Origin: Acidipila rosea
GTDB lineage: Bacteria > Acidobacteriota > Terriglobia > Terriglobales > Acidobacteriaceae
Length of the DNA stretch: 64,000 nucleotides
Reading direction: 5' to 3'
NCBI RefSeq assembly: GCF_004339725.1
Contig: NZ_SMGK01000003.1
Coordinates: 1 to 64,000, forward strand
Below, piece after piece: positions 16,402 to 26,233 of this stretch; position 1 is the stretch's first letter; every line of letters begins with the position of its first letter. The translations under genes and the position numbers were made by a program. The notes beneath the pieces are model-generated. The model saw only the letters and a list, made by a program, of their open reading frames with translations, did no database searches and was not told the origin of the DNA.

Positions 16402-17436
16402 TCAGGATCTGGCAGTTCGCCCCTGAGCGGACGGTACAGCAAAGAGGGAGACTGCACCATTGGCCGCATGCACACCGGACTGCGTCCGGCGGGGTGCGCC
16501 TCCTACAGCTTTGCCCTTGACCAGGCGCATCTTTTCCCGGTCCAGAATCTTTCTCACCTGCGTGCGCGCATGGCTCGCCCATGGGCCGCTGCGGTCAAGC
16601 TTGAGGTAGGCGGTCCAGTGGTGGAGCGCCTTGCGCCGTTCTCCACGCCGCTCATAGGTCAATGCCAGGTTGTAGTGTGCGTCGCCATAGCGGGGCATCA
16701 GGTGGATGGCTTTCTTATAGGCCTCGACTGCCTCAGGCAGCCGCTGCAGCTCGTCCAGCACATTACCGAGGTCGAAGTAGGCCAACGCATAGCTCGCATC
16801 TGCCACCGTCGCCTGACGGTAGAGCTCCTCCGCACGGGAGTAGGCGCGGCGATTGTAATGGATCGTGCCCAGGTTGATGCAGGAAGGCGCGTGGTCCGGC
16901 TTCGCGGCAAGAATCTGCTCATACAGCACCGCAGCCTCGCTGACCCTTCCCAGCTCCTCATCACGAACAGCCTCGATGAACCTGGCCTGAATCTCCGCCT
17001 CCAGCAGCGCCTTCCGCTCCGGCATCGTTGAGGGCAGCGTCTCGACATTGGAGAGTCGCTCGCAACCATTCAGATCGAAATCGAAGACGAACTGGCGGGC
17101 AATCGGATCCATCACCGAGCCCGAGTGCCGGAAGACGAGCCGTGAGCCCTCGCGAGTTGTTCCCGCCTCAAGCAGCGGGTTGGCCACGCCTGAGACGGCA
17201 CGCATTGCCAATACAGAGGCGCGGATGCTCGCTGCCGAGATCCGCAGCGCACGCAGATCGCGCAGCTTGCGAAGCTGCCCCAGATCCTGGAAGGAGTAGC
17301 CACTTTGGGGCGCGATCAGCCCCGCGCGCTCCCAGCCTCGAAGCTGCTTGGCTGGAATTCGTAAAATCCGCAAAACATCGGGACGGCTGTATGGGGTCAC
17401 AGATGCGCGCTCCGGAGGAACCGTCAGCATAATCAC
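16402..17436 (-). CDS. MerR-type HTH fused to TPR repeats
   Basis: A 344-residue protein. The N-terminal 60 residues form a MerR-like winged HTH (RPDVLRILRIPAKQLRGWERAGLI, then YSFQDLGQLRKLRDLRALRI). A middle region of unknown fold leads to at least four TPR-like repeats from about residue 155 (EAAVLYEQILAAKP; NLGTIHYNRRAYSRAEELY; LAYFDLGNVLDELQRLPEAVEAY; DAHYNLALTYERRGERRKAL). The C-terminus is basic. The architecture suggests a regulator whose protein partner is read through the TPRs. It is single and convergent with the PQQ dehydrogenase. Confidence 0.85.
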   Translation of the reverse strand: MIMLTVPPERASVTPYSRPDVLRILRIPAKQLRGWERAGLIAPQSGYSFQDLGQLRKLRDLRALRISAASIRASVLAMRAVSGVANPLLEAGTTREGSRLVFRHSGSVMDPIARQFVFDFDLNGCERLSNVETLPSTMPERKALLEAEIQARFIEAVRDEELGRVSEAAVLYEQILAAKPDHAPSCINLGTIHYNRRAYSRAEELYRQATVADASYALAYFDLGNVLDELQRLPEAVEAYKKAIHLMPRYGDAHYNLALTYERRGERRKALHHWTAYLKLDRSGPWASHARTQVRKILDREKMRLVKGKAVGGAPRRTQSGVHAANGAVSLFAVPSAQGRTARS

Positions 17437-17531
17437 TACCGCTTGTGGTTGATTATGAGGACAGCGGAGGGCCTAGTACAAGATGGCGATGTGAAATTTC
17501 GGTGGATAAACGCGCAGAAATGGAGTTTTTC

Positions 17532-17607
17532 TGGAGCCGACGACCGGAGTTGAACCGGTGACCTGCTGATTACGAATCAGCTGCTCTACCAACTGAGCTA
17601 CGTCGGC
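17532..17607 (-). tRNA. tRNA-Thr(CGT)
   Basis: A 76-nt tRNA on the minus strand with acceptor GCCGACG/CGTCGGC, discriminator T, encoded CCA, D arm GTAGCTCAGTTGGTAGAGC, and anticodon stem-loop CTGATTCGTAATCAG giving CGT (Thr). The T arm is CCGGTTCAACTCCGG. Confidence 0.95.
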
Positions 17608-17963
17608 TTTTCCTCTCTGATACTAACGTCCCCGGCGTTGGAGGTAAAGGGCTGAGGCCCCGCAAAGACGCGAAAAGGCTGCCCGGCAACAGGGCAGCCT
17701 TAACGCTTAGGGAGAATAGTTCCAACGGAGGCAAGCCATCAGAACTTTCTGGCGAAATATTATGGTCGTACCAGTGGGGTGTCAAGGCAAAATCGGCGTT
17801 GCTGCAAATCCCTGTATGCAGGAGAGTTACGGGCTGCCGCCCGCGGCGGATGGTTCGAGAGCGGGAAGCGGCATTTTGCCTTTTCTTCGCAGAAATTTCC
17901 TGGAACCAATGAAGATTGAACGGTTTACCCTCAATCTTGCACTGCTATTGGGTCATCGCCCTG
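17608..17963. other. Gene-free stretch containing a minus-strand terminator
   Basis: No supported gene. It holds the hairpin described at 17672-17700 and otherwise nothing I recognise; it spans the region between tRNA-Thr and the end of the DUF6599-like gene. Confidence 0.5.
17672..17700 (-). terminator. Intrinsic terminator
   Basis: Arms AGGCTGCCC (17676-17684) and GGGCAGCCT (17692-17700) with a 7-base loop. Read on the minus strand the hairpin is followed by TTTTCG. It would end transcription from the DUF6599-like gene (17964-19052) before tRNA-Thr. Confidence 0.6.
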
Positions 17964-19052
17964 TTAGCGGCCAAGCTTGAGACTGATGAAGTCGTCGTCG
18001 TTCATGGTGGAGAGCGGCTTGCCCCGCGCCATGCGGATGAGCGCTCTGCCGCCACCCAGAAACACTCCGAGTACCAGGGCAGCCAGAGCCAGCGCGATGG
18101 TCATGTAGGCGATGCTCAGCAACAGGCTCGCGGTCTTCTTGGCCTCTCCTGACCCGGCCAGCGTATTGCTCCACACAATGCCCGCGTTGTAGTGGATATC
18201 GTCGAGCAGCTTGCGCGCCTCGCCCGGATCAAGGTGGCCTGTCGTCACCGCCAGCAACGGCCCCGCGCGGCGCACCAGCAGCGACTCTGGATCGCTGGCC
18301 CCGAAGGCTGAGGGGTTTGCCTTGAGGGCTGCGGCAAACGCGTGCTCCCGGTCCAGCGCCATCTGGGGCGTCGGATAGTTGATAAGCGTGAGCGTGCCCT
18401 TGCCGCGGCGCGCGCGATATTCTCCGCTCACCACCTCGGCATCACGGCTGAAGTCGATGATCTGCGCCGGCAGCTGGCCGCCGTCATGCGCATAGCTGGC
18501 AGGGCCGAGGCTGTAGTGGACACTTGCAGGATCGAGCGACTGCGCCGGCAGATAAGCTGGCAGAGACGGCGCGATAGCTTCCGGCCCGGCTGTCTTCGGC
18601 AGGGCAGCCGCAAGTTCGCTCAATACATGCCGCGCGGCTGCGTCTGGACGGGCGAAGTCCGCCTCCACCATCGTCGCTCCCGACCAGAACGCGTAGTGCG
18701 TCCCATTCGCCGCGCCACCATTGCCGATCTTCAGATCGCGCATATCAGGCTGACGAAAATAGGTAAACGCCCCATAGGCACCCGTCGCATCCGGAAAACT
18801 GAACGCCTGCAGCGTCACCTTCTGAGCTCCATGCTCATAAGTGGCGGCCGTGGCCTGCGTGAGCCCGAACTCCTTGAGCGCGGCTGCGTCCGCTGGCGTG
18901 GGAGATTGCGGAGCGCTGCTCTGCTGCTGCCAGCCTGCAAAGCTCGCCGGCAGCGCCGGTTTCGACGAGGGAGCAGCGAACGCAGCGGCAGACGCCAGGA
19001 GGACAGTGGCTGCAGCCTGCACGATACGGATGTATGGGGAGTGAGACGGCAT
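17964..19052 (-). CDS. DUF6599-like exported membrane-anchored protein
   Basis: A 362-residue protein with a signal peptide (AAATVLLASAAAFAAPSS) and a single transmembrane helix near residues 315-337 (LLLSIAYMTIALALAALVLGV), leaving most of the chain outside the cytoplasm. The body has conserved strands of the acidobacterial DUF6599 type (KEFGLTQATAATYEHGAQKVTLQ broken here by family-specific loops; DATGAYGAFTYFR; NGTHYAFWSGATMVEAD; TLTLINYPTPQMA). Function is unknown. It is divergent from the SIS-domain gene. Confidence 0.75.
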   Translation of the reverse strand: MPSHSPYIRIVQAAATVLLASAAAFAAPSSKPALPASFAGWQQQSSAPQSPTPADAAALKEFGLTQATAATYEHGAQKVTLQAFSFPDATGAYGAFTYFRQPDMRDLKIGNGGAANGTHYAFWSGATMVEADFARPDAAARHVLSELAAALPKTAGPEAIAPSLPAYLPAQSLDPASVHYSLGPASYAHDGGQLPAQIIDFSRDAEVVSGEYRARRGKGTLTLINYPTPQMALDREHAFAAALKANPSAFGASDPESLLVRRAGPLLAVTTGHLDPGEARKLLDDIHYNAGIVWSNTLAGSGEAKKTASLLLSIAYMTIALALAALVLGVFLGGGRALIRMARGKPLSTMNDDDFISLKLGR

Positions 19053-19162
19053 AGGACCTTTGTTACTCTTCTGAGATTATCACTGGGCTGCGCGCCGGAG
19101 CCCGATTCGAAGAATCCAGATCCGCTCCTGCGCTATACTTGTCTAGACAGGAAATTGCTTCC

Positions 19163-20305
19163 ATGAAAAATTCATCTGAATCCGCAACCGGACGTTCTTT
19201 CGCCCATGCCATGCTGCGCGAAATCTACGAGCAGCCTCAATCGCTGCGGGACACAGCTAACAGCTACGTCAGCGATGGCGGGTTGAGCGCGGAGGCCTTC
19301 GCCGCAGCGCAGGAAGCGCTGCGCGGACATCAACGCCTGGTGATCGCGGCCAGCGGCTCCAGCCGACACGCCGGGCTTGCAGGCGAAATCATGCTCGAAG
19401 ACCTCGCAGGGCTTACCGTCGATGTCGAGTACGCCAGCGAGTATTGCTATCGCTCCACCCACACGCTGCAGGACCCCGGCGTCATCGTCATTTCGCAGTC
19501 AGGAGAGACGGCCGACACGCTGGCCGCCCTTCGCGAAGCGAAGTCGCGCGGACTCTCAACCATCGCCATTACGAACAACGCGGCGTCAACCATGGCGCGC
19601 GAGGCCGATGCTTCCTTGCCGACAGCAGCCGGCAAGGAAAAAGCCATTCCCGCCACCAAGAGCTTCACCACGCAGCTGGGCGTGCTTTATCTGCTGACCC
19701 TGGCCATGGCCCGCCTCCGCGGACGCATGACCGCGCAGGGCGTCTCGGCCATGCTCGATCAGTTTGCCGCGCTGCCGGGTCTGCTTGAGCAGGCACTCCC
19801 GCGCTGGGAGCAGCAGGTGCACGAGATCGCCGAGCAGACTGCGTCCGCCCGCACCTTCCTTTATTTAGGACGCGGCGTCCATTACGCCATCGCGCGCGAG
19901 GGTGCGCTGAAGCTGAAGGAGTCCGCCTATGTACAGGCCGAGGGCTATCCGGCAGGCGAGTTGAAGCATGGTCCGAACGCCCTTGTCAGCAAAGATGCGC
20001 CGCTGGTGATGATTGCAACTCAGGACCGCAACGACCCTGACTCGGTGCTGCGCTATGAGAAGACTCTGCAGCTGATGAAGGACATGCAGGCCCAGGGAGC
20101 GGAGATCATCGCGCTCGCACTGGAAGGCGATACGGAAGTAAACAAGCTGGCGCGTTGGACCATCGAGGTTCCGGCCGCGAGTGAATATCTGCTGACGATC
20201 CTTGAAGTGGTTCCGCTGCAGCTGCTCGCCTATTTCACGGCAATTCTCCGCGGCATTGATGTCGATAACCCTAGAAACCTGGTGAAGGCGGTCGTAGCCG
20301 AGTAG
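19163..20305 (+). CDS. GlmS-like SIS-domain sugar isomerase without glutaminase domain
   Basis: A 380-residue protein corresponding to the isomerase half of glucosamine-6-phosphate synthase. It starts with the conserved MLREIYEQPQSLRDT, has two SIS domains (VIAASGSSRHAGLAGE; VIVISQSGETADTLAALREAK; TFLYLGRGVHYAIAREGALK) and keeps EGYPAGELKHGPNALV with the catalytic-region His, ending in DVDNPRNLVKAV as GlmS does. The N-terminal glutamine amidotransferase domain is absent, so it should use ammonia or run in the deaminase direction, like amino-sugar catabolic AgaS/FrlB-type enzymes. Start at 19163 has AGGA upstream. Confidence 0.88.
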   Translation: MKNSSESATGRSFAHAMLREIYEQPQSLRDTANSYVSDGGLSAEAFAAAQEALRGHQRLVIAASGSSRHAGLAGEIMLEDLAGLTVDVEYASEYCYRSTHTLQDPGVIVISQSGETADTLAALREAKSRGLSTIAITNNAASTMAREADASLPTAAGKEKAIPATKSFTTQLGVLYLLTLAMARLRGRMTAQGVSAMLDQFAALPGLLEQALPRWEQQVHEIAEQTASARTFLYLGRGVHYAIAREGALKLKESAYVQAEGYPAGELKHGPNALVSKDAPLVMIATQDRNDPDSVLRYEKTLQLMKDMQAQGAEIIALALEGDTEVNKLARWTIEVPAASEYLLTILEVVPLQLLAYFTAILRGIDVDNPRNLVKAVVAE

Positions 20306-20311
20306 CACGGC

Positions 20312-22477
20312 CTACTTCGGCAGCTTCGCCGTGTAGATATTTGCGGTGGACATGCGGGCGCTCACCAGCGGATTGTCTGCCGGATCGAGGCCCGCGAACT
20401 GGTAGTCGAGCGCATCGGCAAAGCGCAGATCTTCCAGCGCGGCAACCCGCTCTGACTTACCGTCGGCAACATTGACCCGATAGATCGTCTGGCTTTTTTG
20501 CACATAGGTGTGGAAATAGAGCCAGCGACTATCGTGAGACCATACCGGATCGGCTGCACTCTGCTGTGCCAGCAGTCGCCAGCTCCGGGTTGCGGTGTCA
20601 TAGAGCATCACCCGGTCCATGCTGAGTGAGAGCGCGGCGATGTAGCGGCCATCCGGCGACCATCGCGGACTGAACAGATCCTGCGAACCGGGAAGCATCT
20701 CCGCTTTTCCGGTTTTCAAATCGAGCAGGTAGATGGCCTTGGACTCGGCCGCCTCCCCCATCAACGCAGGCACGCGGCCAAAGACAATTTTGCTGCCGTC
20801 AGGAGACCAGTCCGGATCCGCCTCATTCCTGGCCTCCGGCAGCAGCGCCTGCAGGTTGCCACCATCGGAATGAACCGTATAGATCTGCCATTGCTTGCCC
20901 GGCTCTCGCGCCATGAACACGATCTCTTTACTGTCCGGCGACCAGTTCATCATGAAAACCTCTACCGGTCTGCCCGTAAGCTGAATCCGCTCCGTGCCAT
21001 CGGTACGGCTCCGCCACAGCGAACTGTCATTCTGGCTGATCCATGCCATCCATTCACCATCCCGGCTGAAAACAACGCGGTTGGCTGTGGTTAATGAGTC
21101 GCCAAAGGGAACAAAACTCTTGCTGGCAGAAGAGTATTGCAGCAGCTCGGAACGCGTGTCAGCGCCGATAAAGAAGATCCGGTGACCGGTACGCGCCGTG
21201 ATCGGCGCTTCATACTCCAGCGGGCCGTTGGTCAACTGCACCGGCGTGTCGTGATGCTGTCGCAACATCCAGAGATTGCTCTCCCCACTGTGTGCCGACT
21301 GAAAAACGTAATCCTTGCCGTCTGGTGTCCAGCTGCCGCAGCATTCCGACCCCGGGCTGCTCCAGGAAGGCAGCAGCGGGCGCAGGCGCCGTCCATTCGC
21401 GTCCAACTGCCAGAGAGTGGTGGTGTGGTTAGCCGGGTCCAGCAGGGTAATCCGCAGCAGGCTGCCATCGGGAGACCAGCGCATCCAGAAGGGCCGTCCC
21501 GGCAAGGCTGCAAACAACGTTGCTCCGCTGCCATCCTGCTCCGCCCGATAGAGAGCGTTTCCCGAGGCATAGAGGATGTGCTGCCCGTCTGGCATCCAGG
21601 TGGCGTCATGCGCCTGGATGCTCGCAATCTGGCGCCCCGCCCCGCCCAGCGTCGGCACAACCCACAGAGTCTGCTCTACTTCCGCCGAAACATGGTTGCG
21701 GATGAGCAGCTCCGAGCCATCCGGCGAAATGTCCGCCAGCAGCGGCGCGATGATCTCGTCAGGCAGCGTAAGAGCCGTGGCCTCTCCGTCCGCAATCAGA
21801 GCCTGGGCAAGACGCGTCCTGCCGTTCTCCAGCTCCGGAAAATAGATTCGCGTGCCGTCGGTCGCCGTTGCCGGCAGGTTTTCGAGGAAGGCGTCCCCCG
21901 GCGAGATCCGCCCCGAAGAGGTGACCCGCGAAATCTCAAGGGGTGCAGGGGTGTCGCCGCCAAAGCTTTCCCCAGCCCAGAAGGCCGCAGCCAGCAGCGC
22001 AATCATTCCTGCAAGTCCCCCCGCCACAACCCAGTTGCTCCACTTCAGACGGATTGTCGAGCTGGTCTCCTGCGCGGCCGGTCGTCCTGGCTTCAGGTCA
22101 TCCACCAGCGCCGGCCCGATCGAAAAGGCGGCTTCCGCTTCATAGGTCACAGGGGCGATAAAGCGATATCCCCGGCGCGCAAGCGTTTCTATGAAGCGGG
22201 GATTATCCGCCGAGTCGCCGAGGGCATCGCGGATCTTGTTGATGGCCGTTCCGAGGCTGTGTTCGAAATCGACAACGGTATCGCTGCCCCAGAGAAACTG
22301 CTGGAGCTCCTCGCGCGAGACGACCTCGCCCGCTCGTTCCAGCAGCAGGGTGAGAACCCGGAACGGCTGCGCCTGGAGACGAACTCTGATACCGGAGCGT
22401 CGCAGCTCTCCCGTCTTGAGATCTGCTTCGAAGAGTCCGAACCGTACCTTAGAGGCGTCTTGTTCCGTCTGCGGCAA
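20312..22477 (-). CDS. CadC-type winged-helix regulator with PD40 beta-propeller
   Basis: A 721-residue one-component regulator. Residues 10-110 are an OmpR/CadC DNA-binding winged helix (FGLFEADLKTGELRRSG; FRVLTLLLERAGEVVSREEL; IETLARRGYRFIAPV). A single membrane helix lies near residues 152-170. The rest is a periplasmic propeller of TolB-like PD40 repeats (WSPDGSLLRI, WMPDGQHILYASG, WSPDSKEIVFMA, WSPDGSKIVFG, WSPDGRYIAAL). Such proteins sense the envelope and regulate genes directly from the membrane. It is divergent from the TonB receptor and GH13 genes and is the likely regulator of that locus. Confidence 0.9.
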   Translation of the reverse strand: MPQTEQDASKVRFGLFEADLKTGELRRSGIRVRLQAQPFRVLTLLLERAGEVVSREELQQFLWGSDTVVDFEHSLGTAINKIRDALGDSADNPRFIETLARRGYRFIAPVTYEAEAAFSIGPALVDDLKPGRPAAQETSSTIRLKWSNWVVAGGLAGMIALLAAAFWAGESFGGDTPAPLEISRVTSSGRISPGDAFLENLPATATDGTRIYFPELENGRTRLAQALIADGEATALTLPDEIIAPLLADISPDGSELLIRNHVSAEVEQTLWVVPTLGGAGRQIASIQAHDATWMPDGQHILYASGNALYRAEQDGSGATLFAALPGRPFWMRWSPDGSLLRITLLDPANHTTTLWQLDANGRRLRPLLPSWSSPGSECCGSWTPDGKDYVFQSAHSGESNLWMLRQHHDTPVQLTNGPLEYEAPITARTGHRIFFIGADTRSELLQYSSASKSFVPFGDSLTTANRVVFSRDGEWMAWISQNDSSLWRSRTDGTERIQLTGRPVEVFMMNWSPDSKEIVFMAREPGKQWQIYTVHSDGGNLQALLPEARNEADPDWSPDGSKIVFGRVPALMGEAAESKAIYLLDLKTGKAEMLPGSQDLFSPRWSPDGRYIAALSLSMDRVMLYDTATRSWRLLAQQSAADPVWSHDSRWLYFHTYVQKSQTIYRVNVADGKSERVAALEDLRFADALDYQFAGLDPADNPLVSARMSTANIYTAKLPK

Positions 22478-22724
22478 ATTTGCTGTTCCTGCTTCCTTCT
22501 AATCGTAACTGAGCCGTTACGTCAATTTACTCCTCCGCCTACTTTTTACCTGGATATAACTCCCAGCAACTTGCTGATAATAAATGGAATATCTGGTTAA
22601 CCATCCTTGATAAAGAAAAGATTACCTGTGCATTGTCGATCGCATCTCCCAGGGTGTGAAGTGCATGAGGCTCGACCCAGCAGGACTCAACCTGGGCCCG
22701 CCGATTTGGAGGCACTACCTAATT

Positions 22725-25700
22725 ATGTTTAAGAAGAATCTTGCGAAGGCAGCGATGTTCCTGTTCCTGCCGTTTCTTTCGCTGGCCGTATTTGCGCAGA
22801 CTGATACGGCGCGCATTCAAGGCACCGTGACGGATACGAGCGGCGCGGTCATTCCCGGAGCAGCCGTTACAGTTACCAACACGGACCAGGGCACTCGCTA
22901 CCCCGCCACCTCGGGTGGCAGCGGCAACTTCACCGTGAGCGGCCTGCCCCGTGGCAACTATAAGATCAAGGTCGATGCCAGCGGCTTCGCGTCAGTCGAG
23001 CAGTCCTTCGCGCTCGACGTCTCCCAGATCAAGGCGCTCGACTTCAAGCTGCAGCCCGGAGCCGCCAGCACCACCGTCACGGTAACGGATACCGCTTCGC
23101 TGATCGACCTGGCCAGTTCGTCCACTGGCGAAGTCATCAAGGGCCGCCAGATCACCCAGCTTCCCCTCAACGGCCGCAACTTCACCGGTCTGGCCCTGCT
23201 GACCCCGGGCGTAACCCGCGGCAACCCCGGCGACCAGGCGAACGGCTCCGGCGGCAACGTGGAAACCTTTCGCTACAACGACTCAGGCGGCGCCGCCCTG
23301 GCCGTGAATGGACTCCGCCCCCAGGCAAACAACTTCATCCTTGACGGCACCGACAACAACGAGTCGCTGGTAAACACCATCGTCTTCTTCACCCCCATCG
23401 ACGCCACCGACGAGTTCCGCGTCAACACCAGCGTCGCTCCTGCCGAGTTCGGCCGGGCGGGCGGCGCAATCGTCGAGTCGTCCATCAAGTCCGGCACCAA
23501 CGAGATTCACGGATCGGCCTTTGATTTCCTCCGCAACTCCGAGTTCGACGCCAATCCGAACTACCAGTTCCTCGGTTCAGGCTTTCAGAAGTTTCCAAAC
23601 TTCATCCGCAATCAGTTTGGCGGCAGCCTCGGCATGCCGATCGTGCGCAACAAGCTCTTCATCTTCGGCGACTATCAGGGCCTGCGCGAGAAGACCGGCC
23701 TGGCGCCGTCCTTCCAGACCGTCCCAACGGCGCTGATGCGTCAAGGCAACTTCAGCGAACTGCTGACGCCCGCCAACCAGAACCTCACGACCATCCCGCA
23801 GTGCGCGATTCCCGCCGGCCAATCCTCACCCACGCCAAATGGCGAGATCTATGACCCCATCACCTGCCAGCCCTTTGCCGGCAATGTGATTCCGCAGAAC
23901 CGGCTCAATGCAGCGGCGGTGAATTATCTGAACGCCTTCCCCATGCCGACGAATCCGAACCTCGTTCAGGGCAACTACGAAGCTATCCAGCACCAGATCA
24001 CCGCCTTCAACGACTTCGACGTTCGCGTAGACTTCACCCCTACGGCAAAGGACCAGTTCTTTGTCCGCTACAGCTACGGGCAGGACAACTTCACCAAGTC
24101 GTCCCTCTTCCCCACGCTGCCCGCAGGCTATGCCTCAGGCCAGAACCAGAGCCATCCCCGCGGCGGCGTAGGCAGCTACACCCGGGTCTTCACGCCTAAC
24201 CTGCTGAACGAGCTGCGCGTTGCCTATGTGCGGCCGGAGTTTGGCTACACGCCTCCGTTCTACGGCGTGCCGGTCTCGAAGAATCTGGGCATCGTCAACG
24301 CCAACCGCAATCCGCTCACCAGCGGCGGCGCGCTGATTGGCGACAACAACTCACAGCTCTCCTACACCGGCGACGGCGGCCCCTACCTCGTCAAGGAATA
24401 CACCGCGCAGGGCCTCGACACCATCAGCTGGAACCACGGGCCGCACGCCTTCAAGTTCGGCGCCAACATCATCAACCGCCGCGTCAACTTCTTCCAGGGC
24501 AATGATTCGAAAGGCTTCTTCAGCTTCGTCAACGCAGGCAGCGGCGATCCCAACTGGACCGGCTACGATCCCTCGGAAGCACTGGTCGGCTTCTCCAACT
24601 ACTCCCTCGGCGCCAGCTCCGACTTCTTCGACACCTATAACTGGGAAACGGGCTACTTCGCACAGGATGACTGGAAGATCACCAAGCGGCTGACCCTGAA
24701 CCTCGGCATTCGCTATGACCTCTACACCTCGCCTTACACTGCCCACAATCAGCAGTCGAACTTCGACATCCTGAGCGGTCAGCTGCTCGTCGCCGGGCAG
24801 AACGGGCAGTCACGCAGCCAGGTCAACACCAACTACAACAACTTCGCGCCCCGGCTCGGCTTTGCCTACGATCTGTTTGGCACAGGCAACACCGTTCTCC
24901 GCGGCGGCTACGGCATGTTCTACTTCCTCGACCGTGGCGGCATCGGCAACCAGCTCAGCAATAACCCTGATTTCAACGGGACCTCGAGCTACGGCACCAT
25001 TAATGGTTATCGCGTCACCTTCACCGGTCAGGGCCCTGCCTATAACAATGACAGCCGCCTCGCGACCAATCCGCTGCCTCCGCCCACCAGCACCGTCAAC
25101 ATCGCGAACCCGCAGAATGTCAGCGTGATCGCGCAGCTGCCCAACAATCAGACATCCACCATTCAGCAGTGGAACCTGCAGGTGCAGCAGCAGATCGGAC
25201 AATCGGCAGTCACCATTGCGTACGTTGGCACGCGTGCCGACCACCTTGTCACCACCTATAACCTCAACCAGCAGCCACTCGGATACCTCGGCTACGCCAA
25301 TGGATATCGACTCTACCCTGGCCTCGGAAACGGCAGTGCGACCGTTAACTCCAACAGCGGTGTGTCGAATTACAACGGCCTGCAGCTTCACTTCGAGCAC
25401 CGCTTCACCGCGGGGCTGACGACCACCGCCAGCTACACCTGGTCGCACACCACGGATGACTCGGTTTCGCCGCTCGGCAACGAGTCGAATGAAATCTTCA
25501 TCAACCCCATGACACGCAACGCCATGCTGAACCTGAACAAGGGCAACTCCTACCAGGATCAGCGCCACGTCTTCACCTTCAGCAACCTCTACGATTTACC
25601 CTTTGGCCGCGGACGTGAATTCCTCAGCCACATTCCCCGCGTCGTCGATTATGTAGTCGGCGGCTGGCAGTCAAACATGATCGCCCAGCTCAACACCGGC

Positions 25701-26099
25701 ACGCCCTTCGACGTCATCGACTCGCATAACGCCCCGACGGATTATGCCAACGTCATCACCCCGCCCATCGTGACGCACAGCGCAACGAAGCCTTACTTCA
25801 CGACTTCGTCCTTCGCAGCGCCAGCCGATATCGGCGGAGTTTACACGCTGCCCGGCACTGCGTCGCGCGGCATCCTGCACGGTCCTGGCAACAAGATCGT
25901 CAACTTCGCCATGCAGAAAAACATTCCGCTCACGCAGCGCATCAACACCGAGTTCCGCGCAGAGGCCTTCAACGTATTCAATACCCCTCAGTTCGGCAAC
26001 CCGGATGGCAACCTCAATGACCAGAACTTCGGCCTGATCTCCGGACTCCAGTTCCAGTCCGAACGTCAGATCCAGTTCGCACTGCGCTTCACCTTCTAA
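22725..26099 (+). CDS. Oar-like TonB-dependent receptor
   Basis: A 1124-residue outer-membrane protein. A signal peptide (LAKAAMFLFLPFLSLAVFAQ) is followed by a carboxypeptidase-regulatory-like beta-sandwich (RIQGTVTDTSGAVIPGA), then a TonB plug (LPLNGRNFTGLALLTPGV; NNFILDGTDNNESLVN; FGRAGGAIVESSIKSGTNEIHGSAF) and a long beta-barrel with Tyr/Asn/Gly-rich strands ending in Phe (LQFQSERQIQFALRFTF, interrupted by the family's loops). This is the class multiplied in Acidobacteriota, thought to import oligosaccharides. The GH13 gene 134 bp downstream makes maltodextrin a plausible ligand. The ATG at 22725 gives the signal peptide. Confidence 0.93.
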   Translation: MFKKNLAKAAMFLFLPFLSLAVFAQTDTARIQGTVTDTSGAVIPGAAVTVTNTDQGTRYPATSGGSGNFTVSGLPRGNYKIKVDASGFASVEQSFALDVSQIKALDFKLQPGAASTTVTVTDTASLIDLASSSTGEVIKGRQITQLPLNGRNFTGLALLTPGVTRGNPGDQANGSGGNVETFRYNDSGGAALAVNGLRPQANNFILDGTDNNESLVNTIVFFTPIDATDEFRVNTSVAPAEFGRAGGAIVESSIKSGTNEIHGSAFDFLRNSEFDANPNYQFLGSGFQKFPNFIRNQFGGSLGMPIVRNKLFIFGDYQGLREKTGLAPSFQTVPTALMRQGNFSELLTPANQNLTTIPQCAIPAGQSSPTPNGEIYDPITCQPFAGNVIPQNRLNAAAVNYLNAFPMPTNPNLVQGNYEAIQHQITAFNDFDVRVDFTPTAKDQFFVRYSYGQDNFTKSSLFPTLPAGYASGQNQSHPRGGVGSYTRVFTPNLLNELRVAYVRPEFGYTPPFYGVPVSKNLGIVNANRNPLTSGGALIGDNNSQLSYTGDGGPYLVKEYTAQGLDTISWNHGPHAFKFGANIINRRVNFFQGNDSKGFFSFVNAGSGDPNWTGYDPSEALVGFSNYSLGASSDFFDTYNWETGYFAQDDWKITKRLTLNLGIRYDLYTSPYTAHNQQSNFDILSGQLLVAGQNGQSRSQVNTNYNNFAPRLGFAYDLFGTGNTVLRGGYGMFYFLDRGGIGNQLSNNPDFNGTSSYGTINGYRVTFTGQGPAYNNDSRLATNPLPPPTSTVNIANPQNVSVIAQLPNNQTSTIQQWNLQVQQQIGQSAVTIAYVGTRADHLVTTYNLNQQPLGYLGYANGYRLYPGLGNGSATVNSNSGVSNYNGLQLHFEHRFTAGLTTTASYTWSHTTDDSVSPLGNESNEIFINPMTRNAMLNLNKGNSYQDQRHVFTFSNLYDLPFGRGREFLSHIPRVVDYVVGGWQSNMIAQLNTGTPFDVIDSHNAPTDYANVITPPIVTHSATKPYFTTSSFAAPADIGGVYTLPGTASRGILHGPGNKIVNFAMQKNIPLTQRINTEFRAEAFNVFNTPQFGNPDGNLNDQNFGLISGLQFQSERQIQFALRFTF

Positions 26100-26113
26100 C
26101 TGCGGTTCCTTGC

Positions 26114-26150
26114 AGCGCCACGGCGGCTCCCCGGCGTGGCGCTTTTCTTT
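26114..26150 (+). terminator. Intrinsic terminator after the TonB receptor
   Basis: AGCGCCAC (26114-26121) pairs with GTGGCGCT (26136-26143), followed by TTTCTTTTAT. It lies 15 bp after the receptor stop, so the GH13 gene probably has its own promoter. Confidence 0.7.
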
Positions 26151-26233
26151 TATCCCTTTGTTCCATCTGCAATAATTCCGTCGCCGATAGAACACCGGAA
26201 AACCAACATGATTTCAAGCTGGAGTGATTTGAA

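Noticed and set aside
21137..22600. 487-residue plus-strand frame
   Set aside because: Antisense to the CadC-type regulator; composition is a shadow of high-GC coding DNA, no homology.
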